A DNA stretch of 64,000 nucleotides from positions 29,415 through 93,414 of the forward strand of contig NZ_JBBPEV010000007.1 in NCBI RefSeq assembly GCF_038069945.1. The letters are read 5' to 3'. This DNA comes from Aquabacterium sp. A3 (GTDB lineage: Bacteria; Pseudomonadota; Gammaproteobacteria; Burkholderiales; Burkholderiaceae_C). The position numbers and the translations under genes were made by a program. Under the pieces are notes generated by a model. That model searched no databases and was not told the DNA's origin. It was given only the letters and a program-made list of their open reading frames with translations. The first letter of the stretch is position 1; the number at the start of each line of letters is the position of its first letter. Of the stretch, positions 42,475 to 50,746 are shown piece after piece.

Positions 42475-45006
42475 TCAGGCGTCCAGGGCGTTGACGGCGG
42501 CCTGGTCTTTTTCGTCCGGGCGGGCGGGGCGGATCTGGCCACGCTCACGCACGAACTTCACGGTGGCATCGACCGCATCGCTGTTGACGAAGCTGCGGAA
42601 GCGCTGGCGCACTTCCGGCGTGGTCACGGCGGTCTTCCACTCGCACTGGTAGGTGTCGACCACGTGCTGCATCTGGGCTTCGAGCTCGGCCGCGATGCCC
42701 AGCTTGTCGGCGATCAGCACGTCCTTGAGGTAGTCCAAACCACCTTCGAGGTTTTCGCGCCAGGTGCTGGTGCGTTGCAGGCGGTCGCCGGTGCGCACGT
42801 AGAACATCAGCACACGGTCGATCAGCTGGATCAGCTGCGCCTTGGTCAGGTCAGAGGCGAACAGTTCGGCGTGGCGGGGCTTCATGCCGCCGTTGCCGCA
42901 GATGTAGAGGTTCCAGCCCTTCTCGGTGGCGATGATGCCGATGTCCTTGCCCTGGGCTTCGGCGCACTCGCGGGTGCAGCCGGACACGCCGAACTTGATC
43001 TTGTGCGGCGCGCGCAGGCCCTTGTAGCGGTTTTCCAGCTCCACGGCCAGGCCCACCGAATCGTCCACACCGTAGCGGCACCAGGTGCTGCCTACGCAGC
43101 TCTTGACGGTGCGCAGGCTCTTGCCATAGGCGTGGCCCGACTCGAAGCCAGCGGCGATCAGTTCTTCCCAGATCAGGGGCAGTTGCTCAACGCGGGCGCC
43201 GAAGAGGTCCACGCGCTGGCCGCCGGTGATCTTGGTGTACAGGCCGTACTTCTTGGCCACCATGCCCACGGCGATCAGGCCCTCAGGGGTGACCTCGCCG
43301 CCCGGCATGCGGGGCACGACCGAGTAGGTGCCGTCTTTCTGGATGTTGCCCAGGTAGTAGTCGTTGCTGTCTTGCAGGCTGGCCAGTTGGGGCTTGAGCA
43401 CGAAGTCGTTCCAGACCGAGGCGAAGATGCTGGCGGCGGTGGGCTTGCAGATGTCGCAGCCCAGGCCCTTGCCGTGTTTGGCCATCAGCTCGTCGAAGGT
43501 CTTGATCTCGCCCACGCGGATCAGGTGGAACAACTCCTGGCGCGAGTAGGGAAAGTGCTCGCACAGGTGGTTGTTGACGGCCAGCCCACGTTTGGCCATC
43601 TCGCTCTTCATGATCTGGGTGACCAGGGGCACGCAGCCGCCACAGGTGGCGCCGGCCTTGGTGCACGACTTCATCTGCGCGATGGTGGTGTTGCCCTCGC
43701 CCACGGCGGCGCAGATCTGGCCCTTGGTGACGCTGTTGCACGAGCAGATCTGGGCGCTGTCGGGCAGGGCATCGGGGCCCAGACCGGGCTTGGCCTGGCC
43801 GTCGCTGCTGGGCAGGATCAGGAACTCGGGCGCTTCAGGCAGGGTGATGCCGTTGAGGGCCATTTGCAGCAGGGTGCCGTATTCATCGGCGTTGCCCACC
43901 AGCACGGCGCCCAGCAGGGTCTTGCCGTCGTCGCTCACCACGATCTTCTTGTAGATCTGCTTGAGCTCGTCCACGTACTGGAACGAGCGGCTGCCACGGG
44001 TCTTGCCATGGGCGTCGCCAATGCTGGCCACGTCCACGCCCATCAGCTTGAGCTTGGTGCTCATGTCGGCGCCGGTGAAGGTGGCGGCCGCATCGCCTGC
44101 GATGTGCCTGGCGGCCACACGGGCCATGTCGTAGCCCGGGGCCACGAGGCCGAAGGTTTGCTCGTTCCAGGCCGCGCATTCGCCGATGGCGTAGATGTCG
44201 TGGTCGCTGGTGCGGCAGTGGTCGTCGATGACCACGCCGCCGCGCGGGCCGATGGCCAGCACGCTCTGGCGGGCCAGTTCGTCGCGAGGGCGGATGCCGG
44301 CCGAGAACACGATCATGTCGGTGTCGAGGTGGCTGCCATCCTCGAACACCATGCGGTGACGGTGCTCGGCGCCGTCTTCGATCTTCACGGTGCTGTGGCT
44401 GGTGTGCACCACCACGCCCAGGTCTTCGATCTTGGCGCGCAGCACGCGGCCGCCGCCGTCGTCCACCTGCACGGCCATCAGGCGCGGGGCGAACTCGATG
44501 ACGTGGGTTTCCAGGCCCATGTCGCGCAGGGCCTTGGCGCATTCCAGGCCCAGCAGGCCGCCGCCCACCACCACGCCCACCTTGGACTTGGCACCCGAGG
44601 CCTTCATCTGGTTGAGGTCGTCGATGGTGCGGTAGACAAAACAGTGCGGGCGCTCGCGGCCGGGGATCGGGGGCACGAAGGGGTTGGAGCCCGTGGCCAG
44701 CACCAGCTTGTCGTAAGCGATCTGCTCGCCGTCGACCGTGGTCACGGTCTTGGTGCGACGGTCGATGCTGGCGGCGCGCGAGGCCAGGCGCAAATCGAAG
44801 CCGGTGCGGTCGAAGAAGCCGGGCTCGACCAGGGAGAGGTCTTCGGCGGTCTTGCCCGAGAAGTACTCGGACAGGTGAACACGGTCGTAGGCGGGACGGG
44901 GTTCCTCGCACAACACAGTGACCTGGGCCCCCGGCAGACCGGATTCGGCGAGGCTTTCGAGGAACTTGTGACCGACCATGCCGTGGCCAACAACAACGAT
45001 TTTCAT
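42475..45006 (-). CDS. nirB: Nitrite reductase (NADH) large subunit NirB
   Basis: An 843-residue assimilatory nitrite reductase. The N-terminal flavin domain reads IVVVGHGMVGHKFLESLAES with VVVGGGLLGLECAKALRD and IYAIGECAAWNEQTFGLVAP. A BFD domain with ICSCNSVTKGQICAAV and KAGATCGGCVPLV follows. The C-terminal sirohaem part has VKSCVGSTWCRYGVDDSVG and VSGCTRECAEAQGKDIGI, which carry the four cysteines of the coupled sirohaem and [4Fe-4S] centre. It is the first gene of the operon nirB-nirD-nasA-transporter-flavoprotein. The 180-bp leader contains an ANTAR-type hairpin, so transcription is probably controlled by the NIT-ANTAR protein. Confidence 0.96.
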   Translation of the reverse strand: MKIVVVGHGMVGHKFLESLAESGLPGAQVTVLCEEPRPAYDRVHLSEYFSGKTAEDLSLVEPGFFDRTGFDLRLASRAASIDRRTKTVTTVDGEQIAYDKLVLATGSNPFVPPIPGRERPHCFVYRTIDDLNQMKASGAKSKVGVVVGGGLLGLECAKALRDMGLETHVIEFAPRLMAVQVDDGGGRVLRAKIEDLGVVVHTSHSTVKIEDGAEHRHRMVFEDGSHLDTDMIVFSAGIRPRDELARQSVLAIGPRGGVVIDDHCRTSDHDIYAIGECAAWNEQTFGLVAPGYDMARVAARHIAGDAAATFTGADMSTKLKLMGVDVASIGDAHGKTRGSRSFQYVDELKQIYKKIVVSDDGKTLLGAVLVGNADEYGTLLQMALNGITLPEAPEFLILPSSDGQAKPGLGPDALPDSAQICSCNSVTKGQICAAVGEGNTTIAQMKSCTKAGATCGGCVPLVTQIMKSEMAKRGLAVNNHLCEHFPYSRQELFHLIRVGEIKTFDELMAKHGKGLGCDICKPTAASIFASVWNDFVLKPQLASLQDSNDYYLGNIQKDGTYSVVPRMPGGEVTPEGLIAVGMVAKKYGLYTKITGGQRVDLFGARVEQLPLIWEELIAAGFESGHAYGKSLRTVKSCVGSTWCRYGVDDSVGLAVELENRYKGLRAPHKIKFGVSGCTRECAEAQGKDIGIIATEKGWNLYICGNGGMKPRHAELFASDLTKAQLIQLIDRVLMFYVRTGDRLQRTSTWRENLEGGLDYLKDVLIADKLGIAAELEAQMQHVVDTYQCEWKTAVTTPEVRQRFRSFVNSDAVDATVKFVRERGQIRPARPDEKDQAAVNALDA

Positions 45007-45060
45007 GGGAACTCCGCAAACAATGGGGAGCCGCCGTCGTTAGCAGGCCAGAACTGTCAG

Positions 45061-45082
45061 GCGGGGACGGCATTGCCCCCGC
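45061..45082 (-). promoter_or_regulatory. ANTAR-target RNA hairpin in the nirB leader
   Basis: On the nirB strand this reads GCGGGGGC-AATGCC-GTCCCCGC: an uninterrupted 8-bp stem (one G-U pair) closed by a hexaloop with A at position 1 and G at position 4. That is the loop rule for RNA hairpins bound by ANTAR proteins. It starts 76 bases upstream of the nirB ATG. Possible partner hairpins upstream are 45110-45122 (GCCC-AAGGT-GGGC) and 45143-45157 (GCACC-ACAGA-GGTGC), both with 5-base loops, so the first hairpin is not settled. A later CUCC/GGAG pairing near the ribosome-binding site is also possible. Confidence 0.65.
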
Positions 45083-45192
45083 GCGCAGCATTGTCGATGC
45101 AAAGTTTGTGCCCACCTTGGGCGGCCCTGCGGCCCGAGTTGTGCACCTCTGTGGTGCGCCGCGAGGGTGCGTGGTGCGGCGTGGTGCGCGCG

Positions 45193-46854
45193 TCAGCGGC
45201 AGGCGCTGAGGGCGTGCCGGTTGGCCGGCACGGCCTGGGTGCGCACCCCGCTCAGGGTCAGCACGGTGCCAAACACATGGTCGTGGCTCAGGGCCTCGTG
45301 CGCGCGGGCGCCCAGGCAGTCCCGCCCCCATCCGCGCGATTGCGCCAGGGGGTCGGACACCCAGGTGAGCATGGGCACATGCGTTTGCTCGGGCGGGGCC
45401 AGGCTGTAGGGCATGCCGTGCAGGTACAGGCCGTTTTCGCCCAGCGATTCGCCATGGTCCGACACATACAACAAGGCCGTTGGGCGGGTTTGCTGGCTCA
45501 ACCAGGTGATGGTTCGGCTGAGCAACTGGTCGGTCTGGCGGATGCTGTTGTCGTAGGCGTTGACGATGCTCTGGGGGCTGCAGCGGGGCAGCGAGGCGTC
45601 GGTGCACTCGGGTTGGAAGGCCTTCAACGCGGGCGTGCTGCGGCGGTGGTAGGCCGGCCCATGGCTGCCCATCTGGTGCATGACCACCACGGTGCCGCGG
45701 GCGCGTCGGGCCGGATCCAGGCTGGCCACGGCCTCGGGCAGGCGCTCCAGCAGCACGTCGTCCGGGCACTCGCCGTCAGGGCAGCGGGGGTCGTTCTCGT
45801 CACGCAGGCTCACCGTGGGTACGCGCGCACACACGCCTTTGCAGCCCGATTGGTTGTCCAGCCACACCACGGCCAGGCCCGCGCGCTGCAGCACGTCCAG
45901 CAGGTTTTCGTGACGGCTTTCCTGGCCCACCCCGTCTCGGCCCTGGATGGAAAACAGGCACGGCAGCGAGGTATGGGTGTTGGTGCCGCACGAACGCACC
46001 TGGTCAAAGTACACCAGGGTGCCGGGGCCCTGGGCCTTCAGCGCCCGCAGGCCGGGGGTGGTGTCGCGGGCGTAGCCCTGCAGCCCGAAATTGGCCGCGC
46101 GCACGGTCTCGCCCACCACCAGCACGATCAGCGGGGCCTGGTCAGGGTCGGTGACGGGGGTGTGCAAGCGGGCATCAGGGGCCACGGTGATCAGGGGCGC
46201 GTCGGCCTGGGCCGCAGCGCCCAGGCCCTCCTTGAAGGCCAGCTGCGCGCCGGCATACAGGGTGTTGTGGGGGTTGAGCATGTAGCGCAAGGGCTTGTGG
46301 TTGCGCATCAGCGTGGCGGCATCCTGAAAGCCCAGCCACAGCACCACGGCGGCCACCATCACGCCCAGCAGGCCCAGGCCCAGTTGCTGCAGCACCAGGC
46401 GGCCAGCCGGCACGCGCCGCACGGGCTGCCGCCACCACCAGGCGCCCGGCAAGAGCACGCCCACCACGAAGGCCCCGGCCATGGGCCAGGACAGCAGGTC
46501 CAGCGTTTCGCGCCAGTCGGTGTGCGCGACGTTGGCGATCATGCTGCTGTCGATGACGATGCCGTAGCTGGCGATGAAATAGCTGCCGGCGGCCACGGCC
46601 AGGATCAGGAACAGGCCCCAGGGTTTGAGCCACCAACGCCAGGCGGTCAGCGCCAGCAGCAGCAAGGTGCCTCCCCAGACCACGCCCAGCCATGTGAGCA
46701 GTGGGGCGGCCACGCGCCAGCCTTCGTGCTCGGGCAGACGCCACAAGGCCAGCCAGAACGGCAGGTTGCCCGGCAGGGTCAGCCACAGCGACAGGATCAG
46801 CAGGAGGCTCAGGGGATGCCAGCCCGGCGATCGGGCTGAAGGTGAAGCAGGCAT
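45193..46854 (-). CDS. eptA: Phosphoethanolamine transferase, EptA-like (sulfatase fold)
   Basis: A 553-residue inner-membrane enzyme. Five helices fill residues 1-195, e.g. SLLLILSLWLTLPGNLPFWL. The periplasmic catalytic domain has LIVLVVGETVRAANFGLQGY (metal Glu), the Thr nucleophile in RSCGTNTHTSLPCLFS, HQMGSHGPAYHRR, and LLYVSDHGESLGENGLYLHG. Several paired cysteines suit a periplasmic fold. EptA adds phosphoethanolamine from phosphatidylethanolamine to lipid A, lowering its negative charge. The gene follows a sensor kinase and response regulator of PmrAB type in the same direction and has a PmrA-box-like repeat 48-64 bp upstream. Cpt/Opg-type substrates cannot be excluded. Confidence 0.88.
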   Translation of the reverse strand: MPASPSARSPGWHPLSLLLILSLWLTLPGNLPFWLALWRLPEHEGWRVAAPLLTWLGVVWGGTLLLLALTAWRWWLKPWGLFLILAVAAGSYFIASYGIVIDSSMIANVAHTDWRETLDLLSWPMAGAFVVGVLLPGAWWWRQPVRRVPAGRLVLQQLGLGLLGVMVAAVVLWLGFQDAATLMRNHKPLRYMLNPHNTLYAGAQLAFKEGLGAAAQADAPLITVAPDARLHTPVTDPDQAPLIVLVVGETVRAANFGLQGYARDTTPGLRALKAQGPGTLVYFDQVRSCGTNTHTSLPCLFSIQGRDGVGQESRHENLLDVLQRAGLAVVWLDNQSGCKGVCARVPTVSLRDENDPRCPDGECPDDVLLERLPEAVASLDPARRARGTVVVMHQMGSHGPAYHRRSTPALKAFQPECTDASLPRCSPQSIVNAYDNSIRQTDQLLSRTITWLSQQTRPTALLYVSDHGESLGENGLYLHGMPYSLAPPEQTHVPMLTWVSDPLAQSRGWGRDCLGARAHEALSHDHVFGTVLTLSGVRTQAVPANRHALSACR

Positions 46855-46901
46855 GGACGCGAAGCCGGGACAGTGGGCTCGCGTGGATTGTTCAGATGGG
46901 G

Positions 46902-46918
46902 ATTAATCCAGCCTTAAT
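46902..46918. promoter_or_regulatory. PmrA-box-like direct repeat upstream of eptA
   Basis: ATTAAT-CCAGC-CTTAAT is a direct repeat with five-base spacing; it fits the PmrA consensus (C/T)TTAA(G/T)-N5-(C/T)TTAA(G/T) at all but the first base of the left half-site. It sits in the 106-bp gap between the sensor kinase stop and the eptA start, in an otherwise GC-rich setting. Confidence 0.65.
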
Positions 46919-46960
46919 CGTCCCCCCGGTTCTGCCCTCCCCTGTCCTGCCCTGCCGCCG

Positions 46961-48316
46961 TCAGGTCTGCCTGGAGCCCGCTGGCCAGCTCAGGGTGTGG
47001 CCGTGGGGGTGGGAGGCGTCGCCGGGCTCGCGCCGCCACCGCAGCCCCAGCCACTGGGTGATGCGGTCGACCAGGGTCAGGCCGATGCCCAGGCCGGTGC
47101 TGGCACCGGTGGTGGCGGTGGCGGGGGCGTTGGCGGGGGTGGGGCCCGGGCCGCTGTCGTCCACGCTGAGGTGCACGCTGCCATCGTCCAGGGCGCTCAG
47201 CCGCACCCACACCTGGCTGCCCGCCGGGGTGTGGCGCAGGGCGTTGTCCAGCAGGTTGCGCAGGGCCAGGGTCAGCAGCGTGGGGTGGCTGTGCACCGTC
47301 ACCGGGGCCTCGGGGGCGTCCAGCGACAGCTCGTGGCCTCGTTCGTGGGCCAGGGCGGCGTGTTCGGCCACCACCTCGCGGCACAGCGCGTCCAGCGCCA
47401 CGGGCTGCGCATCGGCCGCGTCCAGCCCCTGGGCGCGCGCCAGGTCCAGCAACTGCTGCAGGATGCGGCCTGCCCGCAGGGCCTCGTGCTCCACGCGCGC
47501 CAGCGCGGTCTGCCGTTCGCCATCGGTCGGTGCCGTCTGGGCCTGGCGGCTTTGCCAGACCAGGGCCGTCAGGGGGGTGCGCAGTTCATGGGCCACGTCG
47601 CTGGCAAAGCGTCGCTCGCGTTCGGCCTGGGCCTGCAGTCGGTGCACCAGGCCGTTGATGGCGTGCACCGTGCTGTGCAGCTCGGTGTAAGGCTGGGCCT
47701 CGTTGAGCGTTTGGCCCTGTTGGCCATCCAGCCGTTCGATGTCGTCCGACAGGCTGACCAGGGGTTGCAGGCCGCGCCGGATGGCCCAGGCCAGCATCAC
47801 CGCCACCAGGGGCAGCAGCACCAGGGCCGGGCGCACGATGTGCTCGGCGATGTCGCGGCCCAGGCCGTCGGCGCGGTGCGCATCCAGCAAGGTGACGACC
47901 CGACGCTGCACCGCGTGGCCGTCAACGTCGGCGCGTGTCTGGGTGTGCACGCGCACCAGCCAGCGGCGTGACTGCCCGTCCAGGCCCAGCGTGGTCTCGT
48001 GCAGCCCCGGGGTGAGGCGGGGCATGGCCGCCTGCAGCGCGCTGGCCACGCCGTGGCTGTCGTGCACCAGTCGGGTGTTGTCCCACACCAGCACCATCAT
48101 CTCGGGGCCGTAGCGGCTGGGCCGTGGCGCGCTGCCCTCGCTGCCTTGCAGCCACAGCCGGGCCACCGAGTCCAGCCGGCCTTCGTTGATCTCTTGCGCT
48201 TCGTGGCGGCCCGTGTACCAGGCGGTGGCCACCAACGTGGCCCACACCAGCATGAGCGACAGCAGCACCCACCACCACAGGTGGCGTGACAGGCGGCGGG
48301 GCGGGCGTGTGGGCAT
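46961..48316 (-). CDS. Two-component sensor histidine kinase, PmrB/QseC-like
   Basis: A 451-residue membrane kinase. Two helices (WWWVLLSLMLVWATLVATAW and ALVLLPLVAVMLAWAI) enclose a periplasmic sensor of about 130 residues. A HAMP segment follows, then the phospho-acceptor box RRFASDVAHELRTPLTALVW, the N box LALRNLLDNALRHTPAG and the G boxes SVDDSGPGPTP and GLGIGLTLVDRIT. The signal is unknown; PmrB relatives respond to iron, low pH or cationic peptides. It lies 15 bp after its response regulator gene and before eptA. Confidence 0.92.
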   Translation of the reverse strand: MPTRPPRRLSRHLWWWVLLSLMLVWATLVATAWYTGRHEAQEINEGRLDSVARLWLQGSEGSAPRPSRYGPEMMVLVWDNTRLVHDSHGVASALQAAMPRLTPGLHETTLGLDGQSRRWLVRVHTQTRADVDGHAVQRRVVTLLDAHRADGLGRDIAEHIVRPALVLLPLVAVMLAWAIRRGLQPLVSLSDDIERLDGQQGQTLNEAQPYTELHSTVHAINGLVHRLQAQAERERRFASDVAHELRTPLTALVWQSRQAQTAPTDGERQTALARVEHEALRAGRILQQLLDLARAQGLDAADAQPVALDALCREVVAEHAALAHERGHELSLDAPEAPVTVHSHPTLLTLALRNLLDNALRHTPAGSQVWVRLSALDDGSVHLSVDDSGPGPTPANAPATATTGASTGLGIGLTLVDRITQWLGLRWRREPGDASHPHGHTLSWPAGSRQT

Positions 48317-48331
48317 GGGGCCAGGCTGCGC

Positions 48332-48991
48332 TCAGGGGCGGGGCACGAAGTAGCCCACCCCGCGGATGGTCTTGACCAGGTCGTCGCCCAGCTTTTTGCG
48401 CAGGTGGTGGATGTGCACCTCCAGGGCGTTGCTTTCCAGCCCTTCGTCGAAACCGTACAGCGACTCTTCCAGCCGCTGGCGGCTGACCACCTGGCCGGCG
48501 GCGCGCAACAGCACCAGCAAGAGGGCGAACTCCTTGGCGCGCAGCGTCACGGGCTGGCCATCGCGGCGCACCGTGTGGGCGGCGGGGTCGACCTCCAGCG
48601 TGCCGTGGCGCAGCAGTGGCGACGCACGCCCCTCGCTGCGGCGCAGGGCCACGCGCAGGCGCGCCAGCAGCTCTTCAGGGGCCACGGGCTTGACCAGGTA
48701 GTCGTCGGCGCCTTCGTCCAGGCCGGCCACGCGGTCGGGCAGCGCGTCGCGGGCGGTCATGATCAGCACGGGCGCGCTCATGCCTTGCTGGCGTTGCTGG
48801 CGCAGCCAGTCCAGCCCATCGCCATCGGGCAGGCCCAGGTCCAGCAGGATCAGATCGAACGGCTCCACCCGCAAGGCGGCGTGGGCCGCACTGAGCGTGG
48901 CACAGGCGTCCACGGCGTAGCCGGCCTGGCGCAGGGTGGCGGCCAGGCCCTGGGCAATGCCTTCGTCGTCTTCGATCAGCAACACACGCAT
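48332..48991 (-). CDS. Two-component response regulator, OmpR/PmrA-like
   Basis: A 219-residue regulator starting MRVLLIEDDEGIAQGLAATL; an upstream open extension has no support. The receiver domain has the phospho-acceptor Asp in LILLDLGLPDGDGLDWL, MTARDALPDRVAGLDEGADD and the Lys in YLVKPVAPEELLARL. The C-terminal winged helix has LRAKEFALLLVLLRAAGQVV and EVHIHHLRKKLGDDLVKTIR with RGVGYFVP. It is the partner of the kinase downstream and probably controls eptA through the PmrA-like box. Confidence 0.94.
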   Translation of the reverse strand: MRVLLIEDDEGIAQGLAATLRQAGYAVDACATLSAAHAALRVEPFDLILLDLGLPDGDGLDWLRQQRQQGMSAPVLIMTARDALPDRVAGLDEGADDYLVKPVAPEELLARLRVALRRSEGRASPLLRHGTLEVDPAAHTVRRDGQPVTLRAKEFALLLVLLRAAGQVVSRQRLEESLYGFDEGLESNALEVHIHHLRKKLGDDLVKTIRGVGYFVPRP

Positions 48992-49143
48992 CGTTGGCAG
49001 GCGGGGTGAAGTCGGAACCCTGGATTGTGGACCTGCTGCACCCACCGGTGTGCAGACCATCGCCTCATTTGAGGCACACTGTGCCGCAGATCAACATCAC
49101 GGCAGGGGCCCGGTGGCGCCCGCCATCGCCGGAGGCGAATGTC

Positions 49144-49932
49144 ATGAACCCATCTTGGTACAGCAACTGGTTTGACCGTGTGGCGCGCGGCGCGGCGGCC
49201 TGGGGCGTGTCCCTGGCCTTGGCCGGGGCGGTGTTGCCCGCGCAGGCCGCCGACGTGCAGCCTTTGCGCGAGTCCTACCTGGATGCGATCTTCTCGCAGC
49301 CAGGCTTCGGCAGCCAGACCATCGACATCCGCTTCAACCCCACGCAAACGATCTATGGCGAAGACTGGCTGGTGATCGATGTGGACAAGGCGTTTCCGGA
49401 TGACAGCCCGGGCTCGATCTGGGGCCTGACCCAGGCCGGCGGCTTGTGGAACACGCTGACCATCCCCTTGTTTTATGTGGATGCCTATGTGGACCAGGGC
49501 TTGCCGGCCACGTCCACCCTGGGCCTGGCCTGGGTGGGACGCAACGGCGTGACGATCCGGGCCGACTTCCAGGCCGATCTGCTGCTGGGTGGTCGTGTGG
49601 GCCCTGCCGAGCAAGAGGCCCATGCCTGGCGGGCCGCCACCGTGGTGGCCCACGAACTGGGACACAACCTGGGCTTGTCGCACCTGTCCTCGTTCGAGAC
49701 CAACCTGATGGACGCGGTCATTGGTCTGGAGCCCAGCAGCCTGCTGACACCACAGCAGATCGCCACGGTGCTGAGCAGCCCGTACGTGCAGACCGACACC
49801 AGCGGGCAGCGTTTCATCTCCATCACCCCGTTTGCCTTGCTGGCGGCGCCGGTGCCCGAGCCCGGCACCTGGGCGCTCATGGGCGCGGGCCTGCTGGTGA
49901 TGGGCGTGGTGTGGCGCCGTCGATCACCATGA
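49144..49932 (+). CDS. PEP-CTERM-anchored zinc metalloprotease-like protein
   Basis: A 262-residue exported protein. The signal peptide is AWGVSLALAGAVLPAQAA. A metzincin-type zinc site VVAHELGHNLGLSHLSS (HExxHxxGxxH) lies at about residue 175, followed by an SFETNLMDAVIG stretch in the Met-turn position. The C-terminus ends with the PEP-CTERM sorting signal VPEPGTWALMGAGLLVMGVV plus WRRR, used for export and processing by exosortase in Gram-negatives. No exosortase gene is in the window. The start follows GGAGGCG, and the stop overlaps the MazG-like gene by ATGA. Substrate is unknown. Confidence 0.88.
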   Translation: MNPSWYSNWFDRVARGAAAWGVSLALAGAVLPAQAADVQPLRESYLDAIFSQPGFGSQTIDIRFNPTQTIYGEDWLVIDVDKAFPDDSPGSIWGLTQAGGLWNTLTIPLFYVDAYVDQGLPATSTLGLAWVGRNGVTIRADFQADLLLGGRVGPAEQEAHAWRAATVVAHELGHNLGLSHLSSFETNLMDAVIGLEPSSLLTPQQIATVLSSPYVQTDTSGQRFISITPFALLAAPVPEPGTWALMGAGLLVMGVVWRRRSP

Positions 49933-50315
49933 GCAAGCCCTCGGATCACATGGACCCGCCCGTCCTTTCGGACTCGCTGGCCGAGCTGAGCCGCCAACTG
50001 GTGGCCTTTGCCGCCGAGCGTGACTGGGGGCGTTTTCATTCGCCCAAAAACCTGGCCTCGGCCCTGGTGGTGGAGGCCGGCGAGCTGCTGGAGCCCTTCC
50101 AGTGGATGAGCGAGGACGAGAGCCGCCGGCTCAGCGATGAACAACGCGAGGCGGTGGCCCTGGAAATGGCCGATGTGCTCTTGTACCTGGTGCAGCTGTC
50201 GAACGCCGCGGGCGTGGACCTGCTGGACGCCGCCCAACGCAAGATGCGCATCAACGCGCAGCGCTACCCGGTGGACAAGGCGCGCGGGCGCAGTGACAAG
50301 CACGATCGGCTCTGA
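49929..50315 (+). CDS. MazG-like nucleotide pyrophosphohydrolase
   Basis: A 128-residue protein, the size of small MazG-like/DUF (dCTPase-type) pyrophosphohydrolases. The metal site is built by KNLASALVVEAGELLEPFQW (EAGEL) and VALEMADVLLYLVQLSNAAG (E-x2-D). The substrate is probably a non-canonical or excess dNTP. The start ATG overlaps the metalloprotease stop, an odd operon partner; an alternative ATG lies seven codons later (MDPPVL). An upstream ribosome-binding site is not obvious, consistent with coupling. Confidence 0.88.
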   Translation: MSKPSDHMDPPVLSDSLAELSRQLVAFAAERDWGRFHSPKNLASALVVEAGELLEPFQWMSEDESRRLSDEQREAVALEMADVLLYLVQLSNAAGVDLLDAAQRKMRINAQRYPVDKARGRSDKHDRL

Positions 50316-50397
50316 GCGCCCGGCGTGACGCCGCGCTGTCGCCGGTGCGGCCCGCCTCAGGGCCCCGCCGCCCGGGGGATCGGGCTACAGTGAGGTC

Positions 50398-50745
50398 ATG
50401 CGCTGGTTGAACAAACTGCCCGGATTCACCCGCTCGGCCTCGGGCCTGGAGTGGGCTGTGTGGCGCCGCCTGCCCCTGATCACCGTGGTGGGCTCGGTGT
50501 TGCCGCTGGGGGTGGGGGCGCTGTGTGCCCTGTGGTGGCCCGAGGCACCCTGGCGGCCCGATGGCAGCTGGGAGCCCGGGTTCTTGCGCCTGGGCTTTGC
50601 GCTCATGGGTGTGGTGGTGCTGCACTGGACGCTGGTGCTGACCGTGGCCATCGGCTGCGCCATCGTCATGCTGATGAAGGGCCCGGCCTATGTGGCCGAC
50701 CCCTACGAGCTGCCCGACAGCGATCGGCCCGCCGCCCGGCGCTGA
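50398..50745 (+). CDS. Small integral membrane protein, unknown
   Basis: A 115-residue protein with two strong helices, LPLITVVGSVLPLGVGALCA and GFALMGVVVLHWTLVLTVAI, joined by a Trp/Pro-rich loop (WWPEAPWRPDGSWEPG). The first residues and the tail (YELPDSDRPAARR) are likely cytoplasmic. I recognise it only as a type of conserved hypothetical protein seen in Burkholderiales. It lies 82 bp after the MazG-like gene and converges with the DUF4197 gene one base away. Confidence 0.7.
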   Translation: MRWLNKLPGFTRSASGLEWAVWRRLPLITVVGSVLPLGVGALCALWWPEAPWRPDGSWEPGFLRLGFALMGVVVLHWTLVLTVAIGCAIVMLMKGPAYVADPYELPDSDRPAARR

Positions 50746-50746
50746 A

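Noticed and set aside
42073..46839. A 1588-residue open frame on the plus strand
   Set aside because: It is antisense to nirD, nirB and eptA, which have full family motifs. Its composition (Gly, Ala, His, Gln, Val rich) is the usual mirror of GC-rich coding DNA.
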